From the NCBI GenBank assembly GCA_903813345.2, contig CAIIXF020000001.1, forward strand, positions 17,567,915 to 17,631,914: 64,000 nucleotides of DNA. The letters are read 5' to 3'. A program made the translations under genes and the position numbers. Below, one piece after another: positions 53,797 to 64,000 of this stretch. The stretch is from Owenia fusiformis. Its lineage: Eukaryota > Annelida > Polychaeta > Sabellida > Oweniidae. The first letter of the stretch is position 1. The number at the start of each line of letters is the position of its first letter. The notes under the pieces were generated by a model, which did no database searches, had not been told where the DNA came from, and worked only from the letters and a program-made list of their open reading frames with translations.

Positions 53797-56263
53797 GTTT
53801 AAAGATGCCTCTCTCTTGGTTACTTCTCAAACCTTCCAATCATCCGATGCATGTGCTCGTCTGTCCTTTAAGATTTTGTCAATACCGATTAATCCGTTAA
53901 CTGGCAAACAAACACGTCCCTGGTCCTCACGTTGACAACTGTTAAATCAAAGTTTAAAGAGGTTTGTCGCCTCCTCCTTGAATTTACATTGGATTGGGGT
54001 TGTAAAATTTATAAATAAATTTGAACAATCACAATGACCAAGTGGCTTAAGGAAATATAGAGGTAATTCACGCCGTTTATATTTGGCTCCAATGCCGTCA
54101 CATTCTCCAAATTTCAAGTTGGAATTCAATAATGTTATCGGGGATATGTTAGTCCTCGCATGCAGCATTTATCTATTCGCGTACCTTGTTGTAGAATAGT
54201 TCAGATGTTTCGATGCAGATCTAGAGTTTATCGGTCGTAATCCGATCGTGCCTCAAAAACGTTAAAAGGCGCATAACTTACTGATAGCGCTGATAGTTAC
54301 GAAGTAACTTATATACCAAAAATATGCTTGGATTGTGTGCTCCCTTTCTCAAGCATTATACATGTCTGCATGTGAATAATGCGCAACCCGATCATCTACA
54401 GATTCAGATACGCAGTCAAATAGACCGGTACTATACTAGTTACAGTCTCCTTATACAACTAGTACACTCTACTCGTCGAATGATAAGATGATCTGATTTT
54501 TAATCATATTCAAAATGTTACTAAAGATGTTTAATGGCTTCTCGTCATTCTTAGTTATCAAATGTGTCTTTCAAATAATTAATGATTAATGATTTTCTTT
54601 TTTTTGGCTGTTATAAAACATAAATCCTCATCAATCGCAACAGAACAGACACACTTTTTGGATACTACTCGTTACGTTTGAGTAGAAACAGATGATTTTG
54701 TTTGGATACTGCATACTTATTTGTTGATTGATCTATGCGTGATGGAATCCACATGTTAAATATCATGCTGTTTATGTAGCTGGATTACTCCCCGTCAGGT
54801 CTAGGTAGTAGTGGTAAGTCTTGGCTTCCAACGACTTCTTCTTGTACCTATATTTCAAATGCGTAAAAATGACTTGCCATTTTTACGATTATCGACTTTT
54901 AAAATCTTTAAAGTCATAAAATTAATGTCCGACCTACCGCTGGAACAATTAAATTTCGTTAACGGGGGGGGGGGGGGCAATTTAGCTCATATATGGAGGC
55001 GAACACCACTGTTGAAGTTTAATTTCATCAGCAACTGATAAACAACATGTTTTGATCGAAAGCGTGGATTTTCCTTTTCATATCTTACCACCAAGTAACG
55101 ATTCTTATGAACAAAGTGCTAAATGCGTCCGATGCGTTCGTCCCATCGTTTGAGGGACAGACATAGAGTCTAGGGAGGTAGAATAAGTCGATTTTTCACC
55201 TTAGTTACTTCAATTATTCTAAGATGGTTGAAATGTTATTTTGTTCACTTCAGTTCATTTAACCTTAGCTTGTCAGACATTATTAATTTGAAATACGGTT
55301 ATTTATGGATAATTGAAAAAAGAGTTGGCGCTTCATAATTTAATTCAGATGTGTTACGCCATCTTTTTGTGGAAAAGTCGATATAACCTACGTAAACATA
55401 GGCGATTTGTTACGCCATCTTTTATGGCATAGTTGATCCAACTGATCCAAAGCAAGTACAGCAAACTTTCACTACGTATATTCCGATTTTGGACTACCAA
55501 ATATGTCTTATAGTGTATTCGAACATGACTGTATTCACGCCTTCTATAAACTATGAACAAAGTCAATGCTTTAGCTGGGTTATATTCGAGATCAATGCCC
55601 AAGCTCTGTACTAGTGTTTCGTTCAGTGCACTCAATGGTCAGTTCAGGCTGTTTCGTTCTTTTCGCAAAATTTAATTTTTATATGGATATCCGCTTTGTT
55701 TCTGAGCAATATAGAATTAATTTCAAAAATTATCAATATAGTATATATTAGCACAAATGCCAAAAGGGAAGGGTGACTAAAAACTTTAAGGAAACCCAAC
55801 AATGAAGAAAAGCAAACTGTAAATGTAAATCTGTCATAAGAAAAGTAGACCCTATTATCCCAAAACCATGATCTAACGTGAAAAGAAACAATGTCTAACA
55901 TCCCCCTCCACCTCCAATCGAGAACCAATATCACAATCCAGGACCAAAACACCAAGGGACATTTCATTCATACTGAAGTCATTACAATACATGTTGAAGA
56001 AAAATTGACAAATCGATAGCCAATACTCATAACATCAAAAATAGTTGTAGATACTAGTACTCATAAAAGATAGAGTATTCAGTCTCAAATAATGTGGGGT
56101 AGATAAAATCCAGTCTCTAAGTCCATAGGCAATTCAAAGGGTCAACATCCGTTCGCAAAGTCATCATCATAATCCATAAAACACAACAATTCACAATGGT
56201 CATCAGGAGAAAAATATGGCTGGTAGATATGCGTGAAACCAATAAAACAGGCCGAAATGTCAA
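53797..56263. other. Intergenic, upstream of ACE
   Basis: No exon recognised. A 12-base G-tract lies at about 54965-54977. GTTACGCCATCTTTT occurs twice (about 55353 and 55408). The ACE promoter must lie near 53800-54300, but no clear TATA or initiator was seen. Confidence 0.4.
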
Positions 56264-57681
56264 TGACGTGTCGCAAAAAGGTCGCGCACGCATTGTTACA
56301 CATTTCGCTTTTTAACACCACAGAATGTGACGTTTTTTGAGAAAAATGTACACATATAGAAATCCTTTCGTCCTCCACATTTGTCTCTATATCTCAAAAT
56401 ATTTAAGGCGAATAACTCTGATATTGTATATTATCCAATGGTTACAAGGATATATATCGAATATCAAGTGAAGATATATTTGATATGTGGATCAAGATAT
56501 CATATTTTAGCAAAAAATCCCCAAACCATCGAATATCACTTCTCAAACCATCGAATATCACTTCTCAAAAGTGATATTCGATGGTTTCAAAAGTGATATT
56601 CGATGGTTTAGATTTTTTCAATAATTTTTTGTCAAATTTGTTAAAAATTTTTTTAGATTTTTTCCTTCAAAATTTTTGAAACCTTCAAAATCTTTTTTCA
56701 AAAATGTTTTCCTTCAAATTTTTTTTTCAAAAACTTTTTTCGAAATCTTTTTAAAAAAAAGTTTACCATTTTTTGGCTGGGTTAAGATTTCCCATGGGAT
56801 AAACGGACAATCCTATGGTTTTTCAGAAATATCAATTATATCCACTCATGGATATCAATATCTTCACTCATTCGCTGCGCTCACTCGTAAAGATATCAAT
56901 ATCCACTCATGGATATAAATGATATTTTTTCAAAACCATAGGATATTCCTATAATATGTATTAACAATGGGATAGGAGCATCATGAAACACGAATCAATT
57001 GATATTTTAGGTGAAATAAATGTACGTGTTGCTGTGCTTGAAAATAGGCGAATGGCGTAAATTAGCCCTATTTTAATGAATTTTGAAAACCTTTCGTCCT
57101 CCACTTTTCCACATACAACAGAAAACACATAAGCCTACGTTTGCGAACAAAATGAACTATTTATTAATAAACTAGAGTTTAAGAGCAAAATAATCATGTA
57201 TGATTTATTAAAAATTGATCTCGTATTTTTTGTTTAATGTACACCTGAAAAGTTGAAGGTAACAAAAAATGAGCAAAAAAGGTCGCTGTCAACAGATTCT
57301 ATTTTTCAAACTCTATGACGTCACAATATGGGACGCTTACTAAAATTCATCCTTTGAAATAAAACTTCCATCTACCTTTATCAAGACGAAAAATAAGTAT
57401 AATGGTCATATATTGTTTGAGTTATGAGCGTTTAAAGACGAAAAATAATTCAAAATGTAACGTGTCAACAGGGGATATTTGCCAGATGTTTTCGTAAAAT
57501 CTTTTAAAAAAGAACGCGCAAGAATCGTGAACAGAGTGTAGTTGATCTAAAAACTTCATCGAAACAGCTTTAAAATGATATATAACTTTAATTAGAATAG
57601 TATCTTATAATCCGGGGAATCAAAGTTACATTCACGCGATAACCTTAAAAATCAAATGCGCCACCTTTTTGCGACACGTCA
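56264..57681. mobile_element. Foldback/TIR element with TGACGTGTCGCAAAAAGG ends and inner hairpins
   Basis: TGACGTGTCGCAAAAAGGTCGC at 56264 is complemented at the right end (GCCACCTTTTTGCGACACGTCA, ending 57681), over 1.4 kb. CGTCCTCCAC occurs at 56369 and again near 57097. Inside are a near-perfect hairpin at 56525-56610 (CATCGAATATCACTT) and a second palindromic block at 56810-56945 (CCTATGGTTTT, ATATCCACTCATGGATAT, TTCGCTGCGCTCACTC). Target duplication unclear. Confidence 0.65.
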
Positions 57682-58199
57682 ATAAAAAAGTCGAGGTTAG
57701 GAGGTAAGTCAACAAATTGGAACAGCCAAACGCTCAACCGGAAGTAGAAATGAAAAAGTGGAAATGAACATCGAAATTGACGATTTTGCAATAGTTCTGG
57801 CGAGTTTTCATGTTCGAATCGTAATATTAGACCTCAGTTTTCTGTACCCCGAACGAACGAAGGTCTATATTTCTTAATAGTCAATGATGTAATTATAACT
57901 AATATAGACTAATGCTAACCGTTAGACTGGAGCAATAAATTTTTTTTAAATGAACAGTGTTTGATAAGTTATACAACCCACTGTGAATGTGAGGTCCACT
58001 TTGATCTTATTTTTCAGTTGAAACTGTATAAAATATTCTCGATGTCAAAGAGTTGATGATATTTTCACTTATTTACTATCTATTAGAAAGAAATCTTCAA
58101 ATACAAAAAATATTTAAAAAATGACCCCTGCGTAATCTACCCTGCGTGCAGAGTCTAGTTAAACTACACTCTGCCTAGTAGAGACCATATTACAGTTTA
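57682..58199. other. Intergenic, nothing recognised
   Basis: AT-rich flank between the foldback element and the promoter-like region. No exon supported. Confidence 0.4.
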
Positions 58200-58203
58200 G
58201 TAG

Positions 58204-58440
58204 CCCCGCCCCCACGACGGGTACCGGTGACAGTTTGGGTAATAAATCACTTCTGACCTACGCGCTGACCTTTCTTCCACCAATCAGCGAGCTTGAAGAA
58301 ACATACGCTAAATGCGTTCTAATTAAATATGCGCATGTCATTGGTCAATTCCGGGCTCAACGATGACGTCAGAAGGAATGACCATATATAGAACGTCGGT
58401 CAAATTTGGCCGACGAACACTGATTGGCGCGGTGAGTTCA
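58204..58440 (+). promoter_or_regulatory. Promoter-like region with GC box, CCAAT, CRE and TATA
   Basis: Within 240 bases: GC box CCCCGCCCCC at 58204-58213, CCAAT at 58280-58284, an inverted CCAAT (ATTGG) at 58340-58344, a full palindromic CRE TGACGTCA at 58364-58371, and a TATA-type CATATATAG at 58383-58391. Spacing suits initiation near 58415 on the plus strand. A GTGAGT donor at 58432 could end a tiny non-coding first exon that splices to the acceptor at about 59801 ahead of the Ser-rich exon. GC content is above that of its surroundings. Confidence 0.6.
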
Positions 58441-58669
58441 CAGGTTTATTTTAGTTTGAAAGAGTGAAGACGAAGCTCTCTTTTAAGAAGTGAAGTCAAA
58501 CGAATGCAAAGGGTATGCGTAATCCCAAATAAATGAGAAACCGTAATGTTGTGTGATGCTCAACAAGCAATACTATGTTCAGTGATATTAAATCTACCAA
58601 TACAATATATTTAAAACAGTGCTGCTTTAACAGGAGGAAGTTATTAAACTTTTGTCAATTCCTTTAGTA

Positions 58670-58889
58670 CAGGGTGTTTCATAATGTTCATCTACAAAGT
58701 CAATTTGAGATAAGATAGACTTATAATGTATTAATCAAATAAGAATTCCTATTTCATTTTAGACCAAGAGATCTCACACGTATGATAATAAATACAGTTT
58801 AAAAGTTACAAATGGTTTGCATTTGAACGTTATTTGACATCCGACATCTGGAGATTTTTGACGAATAGCCTTTGTTATGTAACACCCTG
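58670..58889. mobile_element. Short MITE with CAGGGTGTT ends
   Basis: CAGGGTGTTTCATAA at the left and TTATGTAACACCCTG at the right, 220 bp. The CAGGGTG tip is shared with the mariner-like elements at 22609 and 30399. TA precedes the left end but does not follow the right end, so the classification is tentative. It lies in the presumed first intron of the Ser-rich gene. Confidence 0.6.
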
Positions 58890-59801
58890 TTTTTATACAG
58901 ATGTACACGTTTACGTACAAGTTGACCAAATTACTTAATATATCGAAAGCTCTTTATTTCCAAACGAATGTTCGACTTATATACTTTTGATGTATGATGT
59001 GTATATATATTTCTATTTTGAATTTGGTTATTCACTTTCATCTGCTTATTTGCTCTCCCCAAAGCGAGGAATTTAGGATTTATGACTTACAATTCTTATT
59101 TTTAGAAAGGTTTGACATCCATCTTTACTCAAAAGCGTACGCTATCTGGCGAACAAAGTACACTGGTTAATTGCGGATACAGGGAATATCTAGACCTAAT
59201 TCAATCACAGCAGCTCTAGATATAACGTATAGTTTCTCAACTTAAATTTCCACATCTCGAACTTTTTGAGACATCAAATTAATATACAATTATTCTAGCC
59301 ATGGAGTTACGAATCCTTTCTTTGGTGAAACAATGGCCGAATCATTTTCTAATTATTTAGATCAAATATATGCTTGGTAATTGAAAGAACCCATTATGCA
59401 TACATCAAATAAAAACACATGTGGAGAGTTTGAATTTCTTTCAATTAATTAACGATGACCTTTAATCAAACAACTGGGACTACTAAGGGTCTTGGATCTA
59501 AATGTTGAAAGATCTCATACTTTTATCCATAGCAAGACTTGAAATCATGTACACTTACTTCCCCCTCGAGTAGCCCCTGTTTACCGGTTGGAGGCGAGGG
59601 CTCGACGAAAGGTTAAATATGACGGTCTAGTGCTAAGGACAGAATGAGAATATATATATTTAAACAAACGGACTAGCAGTACTGGTCAAACACACTTGAA
59701 TATTGTGCGATATTGAAGGGGTCATCTAGAGACAAATACGGATGATTGAAATCAAATCATCTGTCGTACAAACATCAAACGGTCTAACTTAATTTCTATA
59801 G

Positions 59802-60445
59802 TTAGGATATGAGTCTAAAAACTAAGAAAGAAAGGAAGAAACAATTGCAAACAGAGCAATCTCAATCAGCGTTACCATTGATACTGGTACAGAACGTGAA
59901 TAAGATGAGTATACCAAATTCCCAGGCTTTGGACACGCCAGTGACTGAGGCGCCGTATATGAGCCTCTTCCGCTCTAGCTCGAGTTATTCCACCTCAACA
60001 TCTACTAAAAATAAAGTTACGAAATCATTCTCGTCCAACCCAACCAAAGTGTCTGTAAAACATAGCGTTAAGGCCGTCAAATCGACCCCGGGTTGTTTCG
60101 ACACAACATACTTGAGTCGGTCTACAAACAACAAACCACTATCAAACAGCAAGGACCCGTCATTCGAAAGTCAGTTAGTATCACGAACTGATGCGTTTTA
60201 TTTGGATTCTGATACATCCCAAACTTCCATTGAAATAGGGATAGAAGTGTCGCAAAGCACCTTGGAGACTTCTCTTTCAGATACCACAGACTGGGACGAT
60301 GATTGGTCACACACAGTGGTTAGTAGCACTAAATCTTCCGACATAAGACGAGGCTCTGAGAACAGTGTATTGAAAAAAGCGAAGAAAAGAGAGCGAGTTT
60401 CATCTCTAGGGACATCTTCTTTAACATCGACTAATAATGCAAAAG
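59802..60445 (+). CDS. First coding exon of an unrecognised Ser/Thr-rich protein
   Basis: The frame opens with ATG at 59809 (MSLKTKKERKKQLQTEQSQS) and runs 212 codons to a GTAATT donor at 60446. Without splicing it would stop three codons later (60451-60453). An acceptor (TTTCTATAG) directly precedes it at 59801. The sequence is low-complexity and probably disordered: basic N-terminus, Ser/Thr-rich middle (SSSSYSTSTSTKNK), acidic TTDWDDDWSHTVV patch, then a basic KKAKKRER segment that could act as a nuclear localisation signal. No domain or family was recognised. Later exons must lie beyond or within unrecognised downstream sequence. Coding bias and length argue for a real exon. Confidence 0.55.
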
Positions 60446-61132
60446 GTAATTGACTCCATGACACAGTAAAAATATGAATTGAAATGTATTTCAGTGAAAA
60501 ATTTGAAGTGTCAGAAATGGCTCATAATATATTCAACGTTTTTTTAATTTAATATATTCTAGATACTCAAAATAATGTTTAAAACATCAAACAAACAAAA
60601 ATGTATCAATGAAAAAAATCAAAGCAAATGTTGAGAACTTTTTCATCTTGAGTTTTGGTGTTTGGTGTTTAGTTTTTGCTTCTTGAAATTGATTGAAACA
60701 TTGATGAGACGTGTAATTGCTCAATTCTGAAGACTGATTCTTAGAAAATTACTTAAATTACTAAAATTGACATTAAAGTGCATTACAAAAAGTGCAATAC
60801 AAAAAGTGCAATATTTAACAAGAAATATGAATCATCAAACAAAGAATCGACATTGAATTGAAAAGTGAAAATCCAAACGAGAAAAATTAAACGTCAATCA
60901 AAAATTTGAAAATTATCGAAAAAGACGCTAAAAATATATTTCCTCTAATTGAAAATTAAATTTAATTTATGGTGTCAAAATTTAATTGGACAAGTAATTG
61001 ACAAGCTTTTATTGATATGTCACTGTAAATCAGCAAAACTGTTATTCAGCAAAACACTATTCTACATCGATGACGTCATAAATGTGACCATACATGTGAC
61101 TATCAACGTGACCATCAACACTGGCAACTAGC
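60446..61132. other. Intron or intergenic, nothing recognised
   Basis: AT-rich sequence with short repeats (CATTACAAAAAGTGCAATACAAAAAGTGCAAT at about 60780, broken in two units; ATGTGACCATACATGTGACTATCAACGTGACC words near 61082). No exon supported. Confidence 0.35.
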
Positions 61133-61542
61133 CAGTTTTTGCTTAACTATTTCAGCAAATTGTGCATAGTAAATTGTTATCTGAGGCATTTATGACCGCC
61201 AAGTTGTTTCTGGATCTCCAGTTACATAGGGCAACTCTAAATGCTGCATAGGATGACAATACATGCTTTGTGTAATATAATTTGTGATTGTACATTTGAA
61301 ACACTTGCACCCTCATATTATTAACCAGCTCCAAATTTTATGATAATGAAAAATGTATTTTAACTCTACAGATAAAGTGAATTTTAATGTGCTCTGACCA
61401 GCTTTAATTTAAGTTAAGGGGCATGAAGTTTTATTTCTACCATTAATGATTAGTATTTAGCAAATTGTGCACAGTGAATTTTTATCTGAGGCATTTATGA
61501 CCGCCAAGTTGTTTCTGGATCTCCAGTTACATAGGGCAACCC

Positions 61543-62140
61543 TTACTTCCTGCGAAAGCTATTTGGATTTTGATATAATAGCTTTCCCACGGAGCATTTG
61601 GACAGCTCAGTGATCGTGACCTTTGAAATCGAATTAAGTAGATCCGCGGCTTACTTTTGGTCTCTAACTGTGTCTTACATCAGTATCATCAATCCGTGTA
61701 AGTATTGGAGCGCTGGAGTACTTCTTTTTCGATCAAGACTTGTAATTGTTAGGTCGAGTGAATCGTTTTACTGCCAAATTCCAATATGGCGGTTTCTGCT
61801 CGGACATTTTCGTAAATCTCCGGAGGTTGTCCGAACCTAACTAATTCTCAAAATTCATTTCGTTCGTTGCGTATCTCGCACCTAGCAAACCGCCATATTG
61901 GAAATAGGTCTGTAAAACTTTAACTCGATGAACAATTTACAAGTCTTGATCGAAAAAGAAGTACTCCAGCGCTCCAATACTTACACGGATTGATGATACT
62001 GATGTAAGACACAGTTAGAGACCAAAAGTAAGCCGCGGATCGACTTAATTCAGTTTCAAAGGTCACTATTGATCAGCTGTTCACTTCTCCGTTTGAGAGC
62101 CATAAGTTTCAAAATCTAACATGGCTCTCGAAGTGAGTAA
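61543..62140. mobile_element. Foldback transposon with 8-bp target duplication GGCAACCC
   Basis: GGCAACCC flanks both ends (61535-61542 and 62141-62148). Ends are TTACTTCC and complement of TTACTCAC. Arms of about 270 bases are inverted (GATCCGCGGCTTACTTTTGG, GAAGTACTCCAGCGCTCCAA and others). The upstream unit of the retroposon shows the uninterrupted site (GGGCAACTCTAAATGCTGCA at about 61228). The 8-bp duplication suggests a hAT-type transposase acting in trans. Confidence 0.88.
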
Positions 62141-62219
62141 GGCAACCCTAAATGCAGCATAGGATAACAATGATACTTTATATAATTTGTGATTATTTTG
62201 AGATACTTACACCCTTATA

Positions 62220-62755
62220 CACTGGTGATCCACTCGATTACGCTGGTTACCAAAACGGTTCGTTTTGGTAACAAAATGTCGGAACATCCGGAAGGTACGA
62301 TTTTCTCGTTTCTTTATTTACAACGTTGTAGGCAGAATTCCCACGACATTTTTTAACACAAACGTGTATCAGTATCATATGTTTAAGAAAGTGTACATAT
62401 TTGCGAACAAAAAGTTCAGAAGACAACAGAATCGTCGATTTACTTCCTCACTTAAGTTACATAAACGGTTTGGGTTAAAAGTGCAGATCTTAACTGTTTT
62501 TCGAAAAACCGTTTATGTAACTTAAGTGAGGAAGTAAATCGACGATTCTGTTGTCCTCTGGGCTATTTTTTCGCAAACATGTACATTTTCTAAAACATAT
62601 GATACTGATGCACGTTGTGAGAAAAAACGTCGTGGGGGTTCTGCCTACAACGCGTGAAATAAGGAAAAAAGAAAAATCGTGCCTTCGACGTTCAGACATT
62701 TTGTTACCAAAACGGTTCGTTTTGGTAACCAGCGTAATCGAGTGGATCACCAGTG
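62220..62755. mobile_element. Near-perfect palindromic transposon with 5-bp target duplication TTATA
   Basis: TTATA flanks both ends (62215-62219 and 62756-62760). The ends CACTGGTGATCCACTCG and complement continue inverted through most of the element, including TGGTTACCAAAACGGTTCG and TTACTTCCTCACTTAAG, up to a short centre near 62490. The matching uninterrupted site lies near 61311-61325 in the upstream unit. Confidence 0.88.
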
Positions 62756-62874
62756 TTATAGTATTAACCATTTTCAAATCCCTGATTATGAATATGTATT
62801 TATACTGTAACTGTAAAAATATAGTGAAATAAAGGGGAAAAATTAAATATTAAAAAAAAACACTGGCAACTAGC

Positions 62875-63399
62875 AGCATAACATTAATGTATTTATTTTT
62901 ATAAAACATCCTTATGTCAAAATTATTGATAATTGTTAGATTCTTGCCTTCACTTTTCAGCAGACAAAACGCTCTTTCAATTTTTAACGCCCCCCTCCCA
63001 GTGGCTCGCTACGCCCGTCATTTATTAACAAGATTACAGTAGCACTTTAGGCTAAATATATGATAGAGGAATAGGAATACATCTGCATGGCCTCCTGCAA
63101 TCTAGAAATAAAGACAAGGAGCTAGCCTATTAGGTGGTATGTATCTGCAGATGACTTCCAAGCGTGTCAAGTAGCTGATATCTGCAATTAGATCATCTAA
63201 TAAATAGGCTCAATCAGTTCCCTCTGAGATGATTGATCTTTCCCATTTCCTCGCAGATAATTACATTATACAGGTATACCTTTAGGCTGATTATGCTATA
63301 GCAATCGCAAATAATCTGGGATTATACTACAGGTATACAGGTTGTCTGTTACAATAATATGTAGAATCGATTTTGATTCGAGGCACATCGGAATTAGTG
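62875..63399. other. Intergenic, nothing recognised
   Basis: No exon or repeat family recognised apart from short words. May hold the promoter of the possible exon at 63400. Confidence 0.3.
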
Positions 63400-63500
63400 A
63401 TGGCGGCAGCGGCTATGACAGGTAAAGTTGAACAATTTATAAATGAACATCAGAAAATATTATTGAGAGCTGAGAGTACAACCCCGATGGCTGTCGACCA
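63400..63500 (+). CDS. Possible first coding exon of an unknown gene
   Basis: ATGGCGGCAGCGGCTATG opens a frame (MAAAAMTGKVEQFINEHQKI, then about 13 residues) that runs to a GTAGGT donor at 63501. An earlier donor (GGTAAAG at about 63420) is an alternative. GC-rich Ala codons just after an ATG are typical of animal first exons, and the rest looks helical. No family recognised. The remainder would lie beyond the window. Confidence 0.35.
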
Positions 63501-64000
63501 GTAGGTGTTGATTTTTCATTTATTAAGATATTCTATAGAGAAACGAACGAGACACAGGTCAGAAGTTCCCAGTCTAAACAAAAGAGTACCTAAGCATACT
63601 TTAGCGGAACACCTCTAGAGGTGGAACAAATCTGTTGATGCTCAGAGTTCCATGGCCGACTGACTTAATGTTGAATGACCGTCCATGAGCGGGATACCTC
63701 TTAAGTGGAACATTTTTAGAGGTACCAGAGGTGTTCCACTTAGACAGGTTTACTGTTATTAAAGTGTTACTTTGATACTCATTCTTTTGAATGTTGGAAT
63801 CGTTTCAGAATGGAAAAATGTTTCCAAATATGTACCAGTATAACTAAAAACAATATAATGGATCAAAGGAATTTTAGCTAATTCTCACCGTGGCATCGTA
63901 TAAAATATATACCTTGTAGAGTCAGTAGTTAGTTAGTAAAATATTTATTTAAGTCTCACACTGTTTGCATTTTAGAAGAGGCAATAGAAACATCCGTTTT
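63501..64000. other. Repeat-like flank
   Basis: The stretch 63610-63760 contains inverted GGAACACCTCTAGAGG / GAGGTGTTCCACTT words and ends ACAGGTTTACTGTT, resembling Tigger-type repeat ends. Nothing else recognised to the window end. Confidence 0.35.

Larger units (their letters stand above)
61133..62858. mobile_element. Retroposon with poly-A tail and long target duplication, carrying two nested transposons
   Basis: AACACTGGCAACTAGC occurs immediately left (61117-61132) and right (62859-62874) of the element, and an A-rich tail (TTAAAAAAAAA) precedes the right copy, so this is a target-primed insertion. The body consists of two related units of about 300 bp: 61151-61440, and one that starts at 61456 and continues across two insertions. 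Shared words include GCAAATTGTGCA, ATGACCGCCAAGTTG and GATCTCCAGTTACATAG. No reverse transcriptase was seen, so it is SINE-like. Removing the inserts leaves about 0.58 kb. Confidence 0.75.

Noticed and set aside
55354-55967. Two minus-strand frames of about 100 codons
   Set aside because: No domain, no splice context, low-complexity composition with alternating strands open.

Overview
This window is nuclear DNA from an animal. Coding sequence is split into short exons with GT/AG introns, intergenic sequence is AT-rich, and folded-back DNA transposons, LINE reverse-transcriptase relics and minisatellites are abundant. The gene set (COP9 signalosome subunit, an ionotropic-glutamate-receptor-like protein, a DEG/ENaC channel and a single-domain angiotensin-converting enzyme) together with frequent ACATGTA-type words fits a marine invertebrate, most likely a lophotrochozoan such as a mollusc or brachiopod. 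The phylum is inference. No bacterial, viral or organellar gene was seen.

Layout: (1) 3439-9747, minus: COPS5, eight exons, 333 aa, complete. (2) 10319-12978: twin 0.63-kb inverted-terminal-repeat elements and a 0.41-kb foldback element. (3) 14449-22065, minus: a four-exon gene for a 355-aa protein with signal peptide, His/Asp-rich tract, complete glutamate-receptor ligand-binding domain without any pore, second His-rich tract and hydrophobic GPI-like tail. (4) 22609-25420: a mariner-like element with a nested element, a minisatellite and a MITE. (5) 26202-32671, plus: a nine-exon DEG/ENaC/ASIC-type channel of 534 aa. (6) 33150-36692: inverted repeats and a transposon. (7) 37090-53796, minus: ACE (peptidase family M2), thirteen exon positions, 650 aa. 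One of these positions exists as three tandem versions and another as two. LINE fragments and MITEs sit in its introns. (8) 56264-58889: foldback elements and a CCAAT/CRE/TATA-type promoter. (9) 59802-60445, plus: first coding exon of an unrecognised Ser-rich protein. (10) 61133-62858: a retroposon flanked by target duplications and carrying two later transposon insertions. (11) 63400-63500: a possible first exon of another gene.

The glutamate-receptor-like gene and the channel gene are divergent, and the channel and ACE genes are convergent. I see no operon-like logic. The common theme of the three central genes is extracellular or membrane ligand handling: amino-acid binding, a channel of a family that includes proton- and peptide-gated members, and an ectopeptidase.

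The two most interesting observations are the pore-less, histidine-flanked glutamate-receptor ligand-binding protein, and the tandem triplicated ACE exon. That exon encodes the catalytic-site Tyr and swaps the residue that lines the S2' substrate pocket (Phe, Tyr or Glu). All gene models come from reading splice sites and family similarity by eye. No alignment or database search was run.
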